Source: Pseudopedobacter sp038243635 (lineage in GTDB: Bacteria; Bacteroidota; Bacteroidia; Sphingobacteriales; Sphingobacteriaceae). From it: 64,000 nt of DNA. This document shows positions 7,663-15,964 of the stretch, one piece after another; within the stretch, counting starts at the first letter, position 1; each line of letters begins with the position of its first letter. The notes under the pieces were generated by a model. That model had not been told where the DNA came from. It saw nothing but the letters and a program-made list of their open reading frames with translations, and did no database searches. Location: positions 1 to 64,000 of the forward strand of contig JBBSQW010000016.1 in NCBI GenBank assembly GCA_038243635.1, read 5' to 3'. The translations under genes and the position numbers were made by a program.

Positions 7663-9003
7663 ATGAAAACAAAAACAATGTTAATTTTAGCTGTTTTGAG
7701 TTCTACAGTTTCAGGTTTATGGGCACAAACAGAAACGCCTAAAACCTACGACTTTAGCTTAGAAAAATGCGTAAGTTATGCTTACGAACATCAAACGGCT
7801 ATGCTAAACGCGGCAATAGACCAAAAAATAGCCGACGCAAAGGTTAAAGAAACGGTTGGGATTGGATTACCGCAGATTAGTGGAACTGCTGATTTAAGAG
7901 ATTTTCTTAAAGTACCAACATCATTATTACCAGGGGAGTTTTTTAACCAACCAGGAACTTACATTCCCGTAAAATTTGGTGTAAAATATAATTCCAGCTT
8001 AGGAGCATCTGTAAGTCAACTAATTTTTGATGGTAGTTATCTGGTGGGTTTGCAGGCATCTAAAACCTATAAAGAGTTATCACAGAAAACATTTAACAGA
8101 ACGCAGATAGAAACTAACGTAGCGGTTACTAAGGCATATTACATGGTTTTAGTGAGCAATAAGCAGTTGGATTTATTAAATGCAAACGTTTCGCAACTAA
8201 AATTGCAATTAGACCAAACATTTGCTTTATATACTAATGGTTTTGCCGAAAAAATTGATGCAGACCGTTTAACAGTGATTTACAACAACTTGCTAACCGA
8301 GAAACAAAATATTGAGCGCTCTTTAGGTGTAGGTATTACCATGTTAAAATTTCAGATGGGAATGCCAGTAACCGATCGTTTGGTTTTATCAGGAAGTATT
8401 GAAGACGTTAAATTAGATAAAACTGCTTTTATTACAGATACTACGGTTTACGCAAACAGAATTGAATATTCTTTGGCGCAAACAGCTATAAAATTGAATC
8501 AGCTTGATTTAAAAAGATACAGGTCTCAGTACTTACCAAGTTTCGCGGCTTTCGGTTCAGGTTCTTATAATTACCAAAGCAATAATTTTAAAGATTTATA
8601 CGATCAAAGCTTTCCAACGGTTGTGGTTGGTTTGCAACTTAACGTACCGATTTTTAGTGGCGGACAGCGTTATCAAAAAGTGAAACAAGCAGAATTTGCA
8701 GTTCAAAAATCAAAGAATGATTTATTTCAGGCAAAAAACGCAATCAACTTAGATATCGAAAACAGCATTACCAATTACACCAATAGCATAAACTCTTTAG
8801 AAAGTCAGCAAAGGAACTTGGATTTGGCCAACGAAGTATTAAGGGTTACTAAAATCAAATATGAGCAGGGCGTAGGTTCGTCCATAGAGGTTACGCAGGC
8901 CCAAACATCGCTCAAAGAAGCTGAAAATAATTACATCAACGCTTTATATAATGCGCTAGTTAGTAAAGTAGATACCGAAAAAGCAACAGGATTAATTAAA
9001 TAG
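7663..9003 (+). CDS. TolC-family outer membrane efflux protein
   Basis: The protein has 446 residues and starts with a signal peptide (MKTKTMLILAVLSSTVSGLWAQ). It would form the outer-membrane/periplasmic channel of a tripartite pump. Two OEP repeats are visible: the first with SLEKCVSYAYEHQTAMLNAA and a coiled-coil half, the second ending with NLDLANEVLRVTKIKYEQGV and EVTQAQTSLKEAENNYINAL, the usual TolC helix-loop signature. It starts immediately after the tetR stop codon. No lesion is visible, so it may still be made. With its own pump gone it could pair with another adaptor, such as the one encoded at 41219-42292, or be on its way to loss. Confidence 0.9.
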   Translation: MKTKTMLILAVLSSTVSGLWAQTETPKTYDFSLEKCVSYAYEHQTAMLNAAIDQKIADAKVKETVGIGLPQISGTADLRDFLKVPTSLLPGEFFNQPGTYIPVKFGVKYNSSLGASVSQLIFDGSYLVGLQASKTYKELSQKTFNRTQIETNVAVTKAYYMVLVSNKQLDLLNANVSQLKLQLDQTFALYTNGFAEKIDADRLTVIYNNLLTEKQNIERSLGVGITMLKFQMGMPVTDRLVLSGSIEDVKLDKTAFITDTTVYANRIEYSLAQTAIKLNQLDLKRYRSQYLPSFAAFGSGSYNYQSNNFKDLYDQSFPTVVVGLQLNVPIFSGGQRYQKVKQAEFAVQKSKNDLFQAKNAINLDIENSITNYTNSINSLESQQRNLDLANEVLRVTKIKYEQGVGSSIEVTQAQTSLKEAENNYINALYNALVSKVDTEKATGLIK

Positions 9004-9056
9004 AGATTCACATTTTTACAATAGATAAAACAAAGAAAAAAGTATTAATAGCATCG

Positions 9057-10121
9057 TTGGTCCTGTTTTTAGCAGCTTGCGGAAGCAATCCGAACGATAA
9101 AAAAGCAAAGCTCGAAAAATTAAAGAAGGAGCAAACTAAAATCAACGAAAAAGTTGCTGAATTGGAGGCCGAAATAGGTACGCAAAAGAAAGAAGTCTCT
9201 AAAGATGTTGAAGTTTACACCGTAGAGCGTAGCACTTTTAGAAATTACATTGAGATACAAGGTAAAGTTGATGCAGAGCAAAATGTACAGGTTAACCCCA
9301 AAGCGATGGGTATAATCACCAAGGTTTATGCAACAATTGGCCAAAATTTTTCTAAAGGACAAGTGCTTGCGCAGATTGATGACGCCGTTTTACGCCAGAA
9401 TATTGCACAATTACAAACTTCTTTAGATTTAGCAAACAACCTGTTTGGCCGTCAGAAAAACTTATGGGACCAAAAAATTGGTGCCGAGGTACAATTCTTA
9501 AATGCAAAAACTCAAAAAGAAGGATTAGAAAAGCAAATTGCTGTTCTAAAGCAGCAGGCATCTATGTACAAAGTTAAATTGCCAATTTCTGGCACTGTTG
9601 ATCAAATGGATTATAAAGTAGGCCAAGCGGTACAACCAGGAGCGTCGGGAATTAGAGTAGTAAATGCCGATGATTTAAAAGCTAAAGCACAAGTTTCTGA
9701 AGCTTATGCTGGAAAAATTAACCAAGGTGATGATGTTTTAGTGATTTTACCTGACGCTGTAGATACCGTGAAAGCCAAAATATCTTTTGCATCAAAGACC
9801 ATTGATCCCATGAGCACAAGCTTTAATGTTGAGGTGAAATTACCGAGCAGAAAAAGCTTTAGACCGAATATGATTTCCATTTTAAAAATTGTGGAATACA
9901 CCAATTTGAAAGCGACAACGGTTCCAATTAAAGCTTTATTAAAATCAGAAACTGGTGATTACTTAATGGTTGATGAAGCTGGAAAAACCAAGAAAGTGCC
10001 TGTAGAAGTGGGTAATATCTACAATGGACAAGCTGAGATTTTAAGTGGAATTAAGGCTGGAAATAAAGTGATAACTGTTGGGTTAAACGGTTTAAACGAA
10101 GGTGATGCAGTAACAATATAA
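9057..10121 (+). CDS. RND efflux periplasmic adaptor (membrane fusion protein) lacking a normal start codon
   Basis: The reading frame encodes a HlyD/AcrA-like adaptor: a coiled-coil rich N-terminus (KAKLEKLKKEQTKINEKVAE), a lipoyl/barrel-sandwich half (GKVDAEQNVQVNPKAMGIIT), the hairpin, the second lipoyl half (LPISGTVDQMDYKVGQAVQP) and the beta-barrel and proximal domains. The only bacterial start in frame is TTG at 9057, which would begin inside the signal sequence. Reading upstream from ATA at 9021-9023 gives DKTKKKVLIASLVLFLAAC, a complete lipoprotein signal with an LAAC lipobox. The natural start therefore looks like an ATG changed to ATA. Translation may be lost or very weak. The next gene in the operon is clearly broken, which supports decay. 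The rest of this frame is intact. Confidence 0.7.
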   Translation: MVLFLAACGSNPNDKKAKLEKLKKEQTKINEKVAELEAEIGTQKKEVSKDVEVYTVERSTFRNYIEIQGKVDAEQNVQVNPKAMGIITKVYATIGQNFSKGQVLAQIDDAVLRQNIAQLQTSLDLANNLFGRQKNLWDQKIGAEVQFLNAKTQKEGLEKQIAVLKQQASMYKVKLPISGTVDQMDYKVGQAVQPGASGIRVVNADDLKAKAQVSEAYAGKINQGDDVLVILPDAVDTVKAKISFASKTIDPMSTSFNVEVKLPSRKSFRPNMISILKIVEYTNLKATTVPIKALLKSETGDYLMVDEAGKTKKVPVEVGNIYNGQAEILSGIKAGNKVITVGLNGLNEGDAVTI

Positions 10122-10165
10122 TTTTTAGTCGGTTATTTATCCTCCATTAAAAGTACGCTAAGTAA

Positions 10166-11544
10166 AAGATTTAGATAAAGAATTTAAGCCCTCAAGCTGG
10201 GCTATAGAAAATAAAATAGCAGTATATGTATTACCCTTTATGCTATTGGTAGCGGGTTATATTGCCTATTTAAATTTACCAAAAGAGAATTTTCCAGAAA
10301 TATCTATCCCGAAGATTTTTGTGCAAACGGTTTATCCGGGAACGTCTCCGGGTAACATGGAGAATTTGGTGACCAAGCAATTTGAAAAGCAAATTAGATC
10401 TACGCAAGGCTTGAAGAAGGTAACTTCAAACTCGTACCAAGATTTTTCTATTATCACGACCGAGTTTAACTCTAACGTTGATATTGTGGTTGCCAAACAG
10501 CGCATTAAGGATGCGGCAGACGAAGCGAAAAAAGATTTACCATCAGATATGCCAGATGATCCGGTGGTTATGGATATCAACTTATCTGATCTGCCGATTA
10601 TGTTTTTAAACATTTCTGGAGATTTCGATTTGAAAACAATTAAGCGTTATGCTGATGATTTAAAAGATAGGATAGAAACGCTTCCAGAAATATAGGGAGT
10701 TGACATTGTTGGTGCTTTAGATCCCGAAATGCAGATTAATGTTGACATGAAAAAAATGGCAGCTGCTCAAATTGCTTTCTATGATATTCAACAAGCTATA
10801 GGTTATGAAAATAAATCTGCTTCAGGAACTGATTTTAATCCGGGAGAGGTAAATAAAAATATTGAGAGTGCTATTGGTGATTTTAATGCGCCAGATGGCG
10901 TAGTGATTAAAATGGGCGGTGCACAAGAGGAGCAAGCAGAAACTTCTGCTTTCTTGGGTATGGCATTAGGTATTGCATTTTTTTTAATTCTGATTATTTT
11001 AGTAATTCAGTTCAATTCTATTGGTAAACCATTGATTATTTTAAGCGAGATTGTCTTTAGTGTTATCGGTGTGTTATTGGGTATTACCATTTTTCAAATG
11101 GAAATGTCGGTAGTGATGATGGGCGTGGGCATTGTAGCACTTGCTGGAATCGTGGTGCGGAACGGGATTTTACTCGTTGAGTTTGCCGATTTAATGATTG
11201 ACCAAGGCATGACTCCTTACGATGCTATTTTAGAAGCTGGAAGAACCAGAATGATACCAGTAATTTTAACAGCAACTGCCACCATGTTAGGATTAATTCC
11301 TTTGGCTGTGGGTTTAAATCTGGATTTTACTACTTTGTTAAATACTGGAAATCCACATATTTACTTTGGAGGAGATAACGTAGCGTTTTGGGGACCATTA
11401 TCTTGGACTATGATTTTCGGTTTAAGCTTTGCAACCTTTTTAACACTGATTTTAGTGCCATCCATGTACTTGATTAGATCTAAAGTAAAGGCAAGATTGG
11501 CTAATTGGAGGAAAAAAGAACCAATTAAGTTATTGGAAGAGTAG
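10166..11544 (+). pseudogene. RND efflux permease, multiply disrupted remnant
   Basis: The sequence matches the Bacteroidota RND pump family at both ends only. The N-terminal part reads KDLDKEFKPSS then AIENKIAVYVLPF, the NLPKENFPEISIPKIFVQT periplasmic start and the porter strand up to IETLPEI. The C-terminal part starts near 10840 and covers the last membrane block (GIVALAGIVVRNGILLVEF). Four lesions are visible: no ATG/GTG/TTG before KDLDK (GTA stands there), an apparent one-base shift near 10200, an in-frame TAG at 10693-10695 where Lys is usual, and a missing middle of about 600-700 residues compared with a normal length of over 1,000. The deleted part includes the TM4 aspartates needed for proton coupling. 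It cannot encode a working pump. Confidence 0.9.
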
Positions 11545-11615
11545 TACTTCTATAAACCTGAGTTCGATAATTATTTGGAAATTGAGGTATTGATTTTAAG
11601 TAACTTATATATAGT

Positions 11616-11740
11616 TCCATTGCGTCGGGCTTTAGCCCGATGACAAAATCTGTTAAGTATTTGGCTTTAGCCGAAACCTGTTGTTGATTTCGGCCAAATT
11701 ATAATCAGTATTGGAAACGGACTAAAGCCCGTTCCGATAG
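11616..11740. repeat. Intergenic palindromic repeat (CGGGCTTTAGYCCG family)
   Basis: TCGGGCTTTAGCCCGA at 11625-11640 is a 7-bp stem with a 2-nt loop. A second, inverted version, GGACTAAAGCCCG, lies at about 11719-11731, so the element has CGGGCTTTAGYCCG at both ends in opposite orientation. A GGCTTTAGCC motif with a partner GGCC lies between them. It fills most of the 308-bp gap between the RND remnant and the convergent PNPOx gene. No gene is visible in the rest of the gap. Confidence 0.6.
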
Positions 11741-11786
11741 AGCTCTTTTTGCACTCATTAATCGAACTCGAATTATAATAACAGAA

Positions 11787-11819
11787 AACGCCCGGCTGGA
11801 GATTATCCAGTCGGGCGTT
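11787..11819. terminator. Hairpin terminator between RND remnant and PNPOx gene
   Basis: Arms 11787-11800 and 11806-11819 (AACGCCCGGCTGGA with TCCAGTCGGGCGTT) pair with one mismatch around a 5-nt loop. TTGTTGTTTG follows on the plus strand and a T-rich stretch on the minus strand, so it can act in both directions. Confidence 0.7.
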
Positions 11820-11852
11820 GTTGTTTGCTGTATTTTTTAAAGAACCGTATTT

Positions 11853-12302
11853 TTATTCGCCCATTTTCTTTCCAGTCATTTTTGAAATTTTTATTCGATA
11901 GACAACGGTGACCCCGGTTGAATATACATCACTTGTAAATTCACTAATGAATTGTGGCTTTTTATTTTCCTTTTTACTAATTACCCTTTTAACACCTTCC
12001 GCAAATTCATGCAATATGAATTTTGCTTCTGCGCCATGCATTTCCTCAAAAGTGCCGTGAACCAATACAGAACGCCATTGATCAACATTAATGATCTCGT
12101 TAACCTGAAGTGAAACATTGGCATTTTTCCGCATTGCTTCAATTTTATGGCCTTCACTTGAGTATGCCAAAATAGCATCTTTTTGATCATAATAATAAGT
12201 AATTGGAATTGTAAATGGCCTATCATCAGCGATGAATGCTAAATGACCTATATAATTCTCATTTAATAAACTGAGATTTTCTTTGTTTTCTGGATTTTTC
12301 AT
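11853..12302 (-). CDS. Pyridoxamine 5'-phosphate oxidase-family (FMN-binding split barrel) protein
   Basis: The protein has 149 residues, typical of the small split-barrel flavoproteins. It begins with LLNENYIGHLAFIADDRPFTIPITYYYD, the pattern 'l..n.vg.la....g.PyviPv.y.y' of this family, followed by ILAYSSEGHKIEAMRKNANV and the WRSVLVHGTFEEM strand. These features suggest binding of FMN or another flavin/haem cofactor. It lacks the full PdxH C-terminus, so it is not the vitamin B6 enzyme. Its substrate is unknown. It lies 130 bp downstream of recB on the same strand. Confidence 0.8.
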   Translation of the reverse strand: MKNPENKENLSLLNENYIGHLAFIADDRPFTIPITYYYDQKDAILAYSSEGHKIEAMRKNANVSLQVNEIINVDQWRSVLVHGTFEEMHGAEAKFILHEFAEGVKRVISKKENKKPQFISEFTSDVYSTGVTVVYRIKISKMTGKKMGE

Positions 12303-12432
12303 AACGAAGGCGTTTAATGGTTTAACTGATTATTCAAATGTATTGAAACTTTAGTAAAACATAAATGACCGGCATCATAGTGCTTTGCGTAAAAAATCAG
12401 GTTTAGCCAAAGGCATCCTTGTTAGAACCGCG

Positions 12433-15400
12433 TTACTTTGCTGTTAATCTAGCGTTTAAATTTCCAATTGTTGAAATATCAGGCTTAGCCGTAAAAATTC
12501 CGGTTTGTGAATCGCTACGCATTCCTCTCACAAATAAATAGATAACCCCACCAAATTGGTACTTATAATTAAAGTTTAGCAAACGACTTTCTAAGTATTT
12601 TTTAACTGCTAAGGAGTAAATCAAGTATTGCAGATGGTAATTGTTTTCGTTCATAGCTTCATTCAACTTTGGTTGATCGTAATCTGCTAAAGAATCGCCC
12701 AAAAAGTTCGACTTCCAATCCAAAATATAATATTTGTTGTTGTGCTCAAAAAATAAATCAATTTTTCCATTCATCACACCCTCTAAAATGGGAAAGGGTT
12801 TTGCATCAACTAAGACCTCTTCAGTACTCAATTGACTTAAATTTCCGGGGATAAAGTTCTCTACGTTAAAGTCGAACTCCAGCTCGGGGATGCATTTAAA
12901 TGAATTAATATCAGCTAGTTTAAACGCTTCCTCGTCCAGTTGGATGGTTGCACCCATAACATGATTTAACATTTCCGTTAACATGGGCTGGTAAACATCA
13001 TCCTGATTAGGTACAAACCTTTGGATAGCTTGTTCAATTACAATTTGCCACTTTGTTTGATCATGAAAATGGATATTTTCAAAAATAAAGTGGAGCATAT
13101 TACCGGTTTTAGCTCCTTTACGTAATTGGTTGAAAATGAAATCATCGTAATTTTTCAGATCAAGTTGTGATTTTAATTTGATGCTCATCGGATGATCTGC
13201 CCGAAGCATGGAATAACTCATCCTTCTCCAGTTTTCTTGTGATAGCTTAAAGTGTATTGGTTTTGAAGATGTTTCAGTATTGTTGCTATTGGACTTATTA
13301 TATTTATATCCAGCGGGAATATCCAACTCGTCACTGGCTTTAAATCTTATTAGGTTAGTTTCTTTCTTTTTTAAAGCATCTGTAAAGAAATTAAGCGACG
13401 AAGTTTTGTAGTAATTACTCTTATAAACATAACACTTCGAAACTGCTCTGGTAATTGCAACATAAATTAATCTTCGGTTTTCTTGTTCTGCTTGTTTAAT
13501 GACTTCTAGCCTTTCTTCGTCCGTTAAATCTGCTTTTTCGGCCGAAATATAATCTCCATTTTGACTTCTAAAACTGCAGTCTGTATGTTTGGTATTTGCA
13601 ACCAAGTCTAAGGTTGGCGCAAATACAATTTTGTACTCTAGGCCTTTGCTTTTATGAATGGTGACAATCTTAATGGCATCTTCATCGTTTTCGATCCGTT
13701 GTTCAAACTCATCGCCATCGGTTTCCATTCCTTCTATTCCACGTTTTAACCAGCTAATTAGTTCTAAACCGTTTAAGTTTTTACGGCTTTGGGTTTTGTG
13801 CAATAGTTCAATTAACTGATAAAGATTGGTAATGGTTCTTTCGCCATCGCTCTTTTCTGCATTAAGCAACCGGTTTTCTATGGAGAAATCTTTAATCCAG
13901 GCTCTTAACGCGGCGTAAATACCGTCCTTATCCCACGCTAATTTGTAACTTCTAAAAAGTTCGACGATTAAATCATGATCTAATGCTAAAATATTGTCGA
14001 CGTTAAAACCCGTAAAAGGAGATAGTAAGGCTTTATTGATATTTGCCCGACTGATGTCTGTAATCGCTTGTAAAAAGTAAAGTAAATAAAGTGCTTCTTC
14101 GGACTGTAAAACTTTTCCATCGTCAATGGTAATTGCAGGAATTCCATATCTGGTAAGTAGCCTTTTGATTTTGATTCCAGCTTTCTTATTCCGGATCAGT
14201 ATCCCAATATCTTTGGGTAAAATGCCTCTTACTATTCCATCGGCTTCAATCTGAAAGTTTTTATCATTAAATAATGCAATGATTTGCGCAGCAACCGCTT
14301 CGTATATGTCATCGTTTTTCGGACACTCAATAATTTCAACAGGTACAGTTGGGAGGTTATTGTATAAAAGATTTCCTTTTTTATTATTGCTTGGAGATTC
14401 TACTTCTAAATAATTGATACGCTGTTCAAGCGATGCGTTGCCAAAATGGAAAGTGTCAAAGTCTTCTTTAGGCTTAAAAAACGTGTTTATTGCTTCAATC
14501 AATCTTGCAGATGATCGATAGTTTTGGTTCATTCCGTATTTTACATCAACGGCATCTTTAGCTTTAAAATAGGTGTAAATGTCGGCTTTTCGCCAAGCAT
14601 AAATAGATTGTTTAGGGTCGCCTATGTAAAATAAAATGGTATTTGTACTAAAAGCTTTCTCAAAAATCTCATATTGTAAACGATCCGTATCCTGAAACTC
14701 ATCTATAAAAACGGCTTTATACTTTTGTTGTAAGCACTCAACCAGTTTACTGCTTTTTCGTTTAACCAAAGCATGATGCAGTTTTGAAATTAAATCATCA
14801 AAACTGATTTGATTATAGCGGTTCTTGTAATAGTTAACACCTTCCGAAACCTGTTGAATTCCGTTACATGTTATTTTTACAATTACTTTTTTAGTGATTG
14901 CCGATTTTTGCTCTTTTAATTCTTCTAATTCAACTAAAAGGTCTGTAAGCTCGGGTAGTGTTTTTTGTACGTTTGCTTTGTCACGTTTGCTGTTAACAAC
15001 TTCAATAAAACTTTGTGCATCGTTAATGTAAGGCAGAAGTTCTTTTCTGCAATAAGCGTTTCCTTCACATTTCTTCGCAATATCATCTCTGTTGTTTATA
15101 AAGAAATTAACGATGCTTTCCCAATGTGTATCAATATCCTGCTGTTTTAGGTTTAGTTCTTTGGCAGAATCCTCATAGTCAGCATCACACATTGTGTAGC
15201 TTTCCCCAACATTATAGTGGTAATATATTTGTCCTGAAAGATGACTGCTTACTTTGTTTTTGATGCCGTCTTTAGATAGTCCATCTTTAACCAATATTCC
15301 TAAAATTGCTGTTGGGATGGTAGTAACGAATTTGCGCCAAAATTTATTGGTTTCATCTTCTAAAATCGCGGAACCGTCTTGCATTAAATCTATACCGAAA

Positions 15401-15822
15401 AGCTGGTCGGTTTCAAATGCAAATTCGCCCAAGGTTTGCTGGCAAAAACTGTGGATGGTTAATACCGATGTTTCATCTAAAAACAAAACCGCTTCTTTCA
15501 AAATTTCTTCGATTTCTTGCGGACTTTTATCGTTTACACCTTTCACTAAAGCGGTAATAGTACTGTCTTTGATGGTTTCGCCTTGAGCTACTTTATACGC
15601 CAAACGTACAAATAAGCGGATACGCTCCTCCAACTCGGCAACGGCGGCTTTAGTAAAAGTCACCATTAAAATTTCTCTAATGGCGATGTTTTTCTCCAGC
15701 AATAAACGCAATACTAAAATGGCAATGGAGTAGGTTTTACCAGTTCCGGCACTAGCTTCAATTAAGTTGCTACCAGAAAGTTCTACCGTACTTGCGTTAA
15801 AATCTAAAAATTCTTGCGTCAT
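12433..15822 (-). CDS. recB: Exodeoxyribonuclease V subunit beta (RecB helicase-nuclease)
   Basis: The protein has 1,129 residues. As the 3'-5' helicase and nuclease of RecBCD it processes double-strand ends for recombination and degrades foreign linear DNA. The SF1A helicase motifs are all visible: Walker A ASAGTGKT at 23-30, VTFTKAAVAELEERI, IDEFQDTDRLQYEIFEKAF (Walker B), GDPKQSIYAWR, NYRSS, TIHKSKGLEYKIVFAP and RLIYVAITRA. The C-terminal nuclease domain keeps NMLHFIFENIHF (His), GKIDLFFE and YILDWKSN (Asp and D-x-K) and QYLIYSLAV (QxxxY). All nuclease residues are present. It is the last gene of the recD-recC-recB operon, and its leader is a G-poor simple repeat also found before kdsA. 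Confidence 0.95.
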   Translation of the reverse strand: MTQEFLDFNASTVELSGSNLIEASAGTGKTYSIAILVLRLLLEKNIAIREILMVTFTKAAVAELEERIRLFVRLAYKVAQGETIKDSTITALVKGVNDKSPQEIEEILKEAVLFLDETSVLTIHSFCQQTLGEFAFETDQLFGIDLMQDGSAILEDETNKFWRKFVTTIPTAILGILVKDGLSKDGIKNKVSSHLSGQIYYHYNVGESYTMCDADYEDSAKELNLKQQDIDTHWESIVNFFINNRDDIAKKCEGNAYCRKELLPYINDAQSFIEVVNSKRDKANVQKTLPELTDLLVELEELKEQKSAITKKVIVKITCNGIQQVSEGVNYYKNRYNQISFDDLISKLHHALVKRKSSKLVECLQQKYKAVFIDEFQDTDRLQYEIFEKAFSTNTILFYIGDPKQSIYAWRKADIYTYFKAKDAVDVKYGMNQNYRSSARLIEAINTFFKPKEDFDTFHFGNASLEQRINYLEVESPSNNKKGNLLYNNLPTVPVEIIECPKNDDIYEAVAAQIIALFNDKNFQIEADGIVRGILPKDIGILIRNKKAGIKIKRLLTRYGIPAITIDDGKVLQSEEALYLLYFLQAITDISRANINKALLSPFTGFNVDNILALDHDLIVELFRSYKLAWDKDGIYAALRAWIKDFSIENRLLNAEKSDGERTITNLYQLIELLHKTQSRKNLNGLELISWLKRGIEGMETDGDEFEQRIENDEDAIKIVTIHKSKGLEYKIVFAPTLDLVANTKHTDCSFRSQNGDYISAEKADLTDEERLEVIKQAEQENRRLIYVAITRAVSKCYVYKSNYYKTSSLNFFTDALKKKETNLIRFKASDELDIPAGYKYNKSNSNNTETSSKPIHFKLSQENWRRMSYSMLRADHPMSIKLKSQLDLKNYDDFIFNQLRKGAKTGNMLHFIFENIHFHDQTKWQIVIEQAIQRFVPNQDDVYQPMLTEMLNHVMGATIQLDEEAFKLADINSFKCIPELEFDFNVENFIPGNLSQLSTEEVLVDAKPFPILEGVMNGKIDLFFEHNNKYYILDWKSNFLGDSLADYDQPKLNEAMNENNYHLQYLIYSLAVKKYLESRLLNFNYKYQFGGVIYLFVRGMRSDSQTGIFTAKPDISTIGNLNARLTAK

Positions 15823-15828
15823 AGTTAA

Positions 15829-15910
15829 TGATTGAATTTTGAATGAGAGAAGGATAGGATGCGTAATTAATTTAATGAGGGAATGATAGAATTTTGAATG
15901 ATAGGTTGCC
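15829..15910 (-). repeat. G-poor simple repeat forming the recB leader
   Basis: On the coding strand two units of CATTCAAAATTC(A/T)ATCATT occur, the last ending ATCATTAAC five bases before the recB ATG. The kdsA leader (28098-28156) ends with nearly the same 30 bases in the same orientation relative to its gene. The rest of the recC-recB gap up to 15964 is another simple stretch with repeated GAGAT/TTGAGA words. Confidence 0.65.
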
Positions 15911-15964
15911 TTGTAAAGGTCTCAATGTTGTCTAATGTCTCAAATCTCATATCTCAAATCTTTT

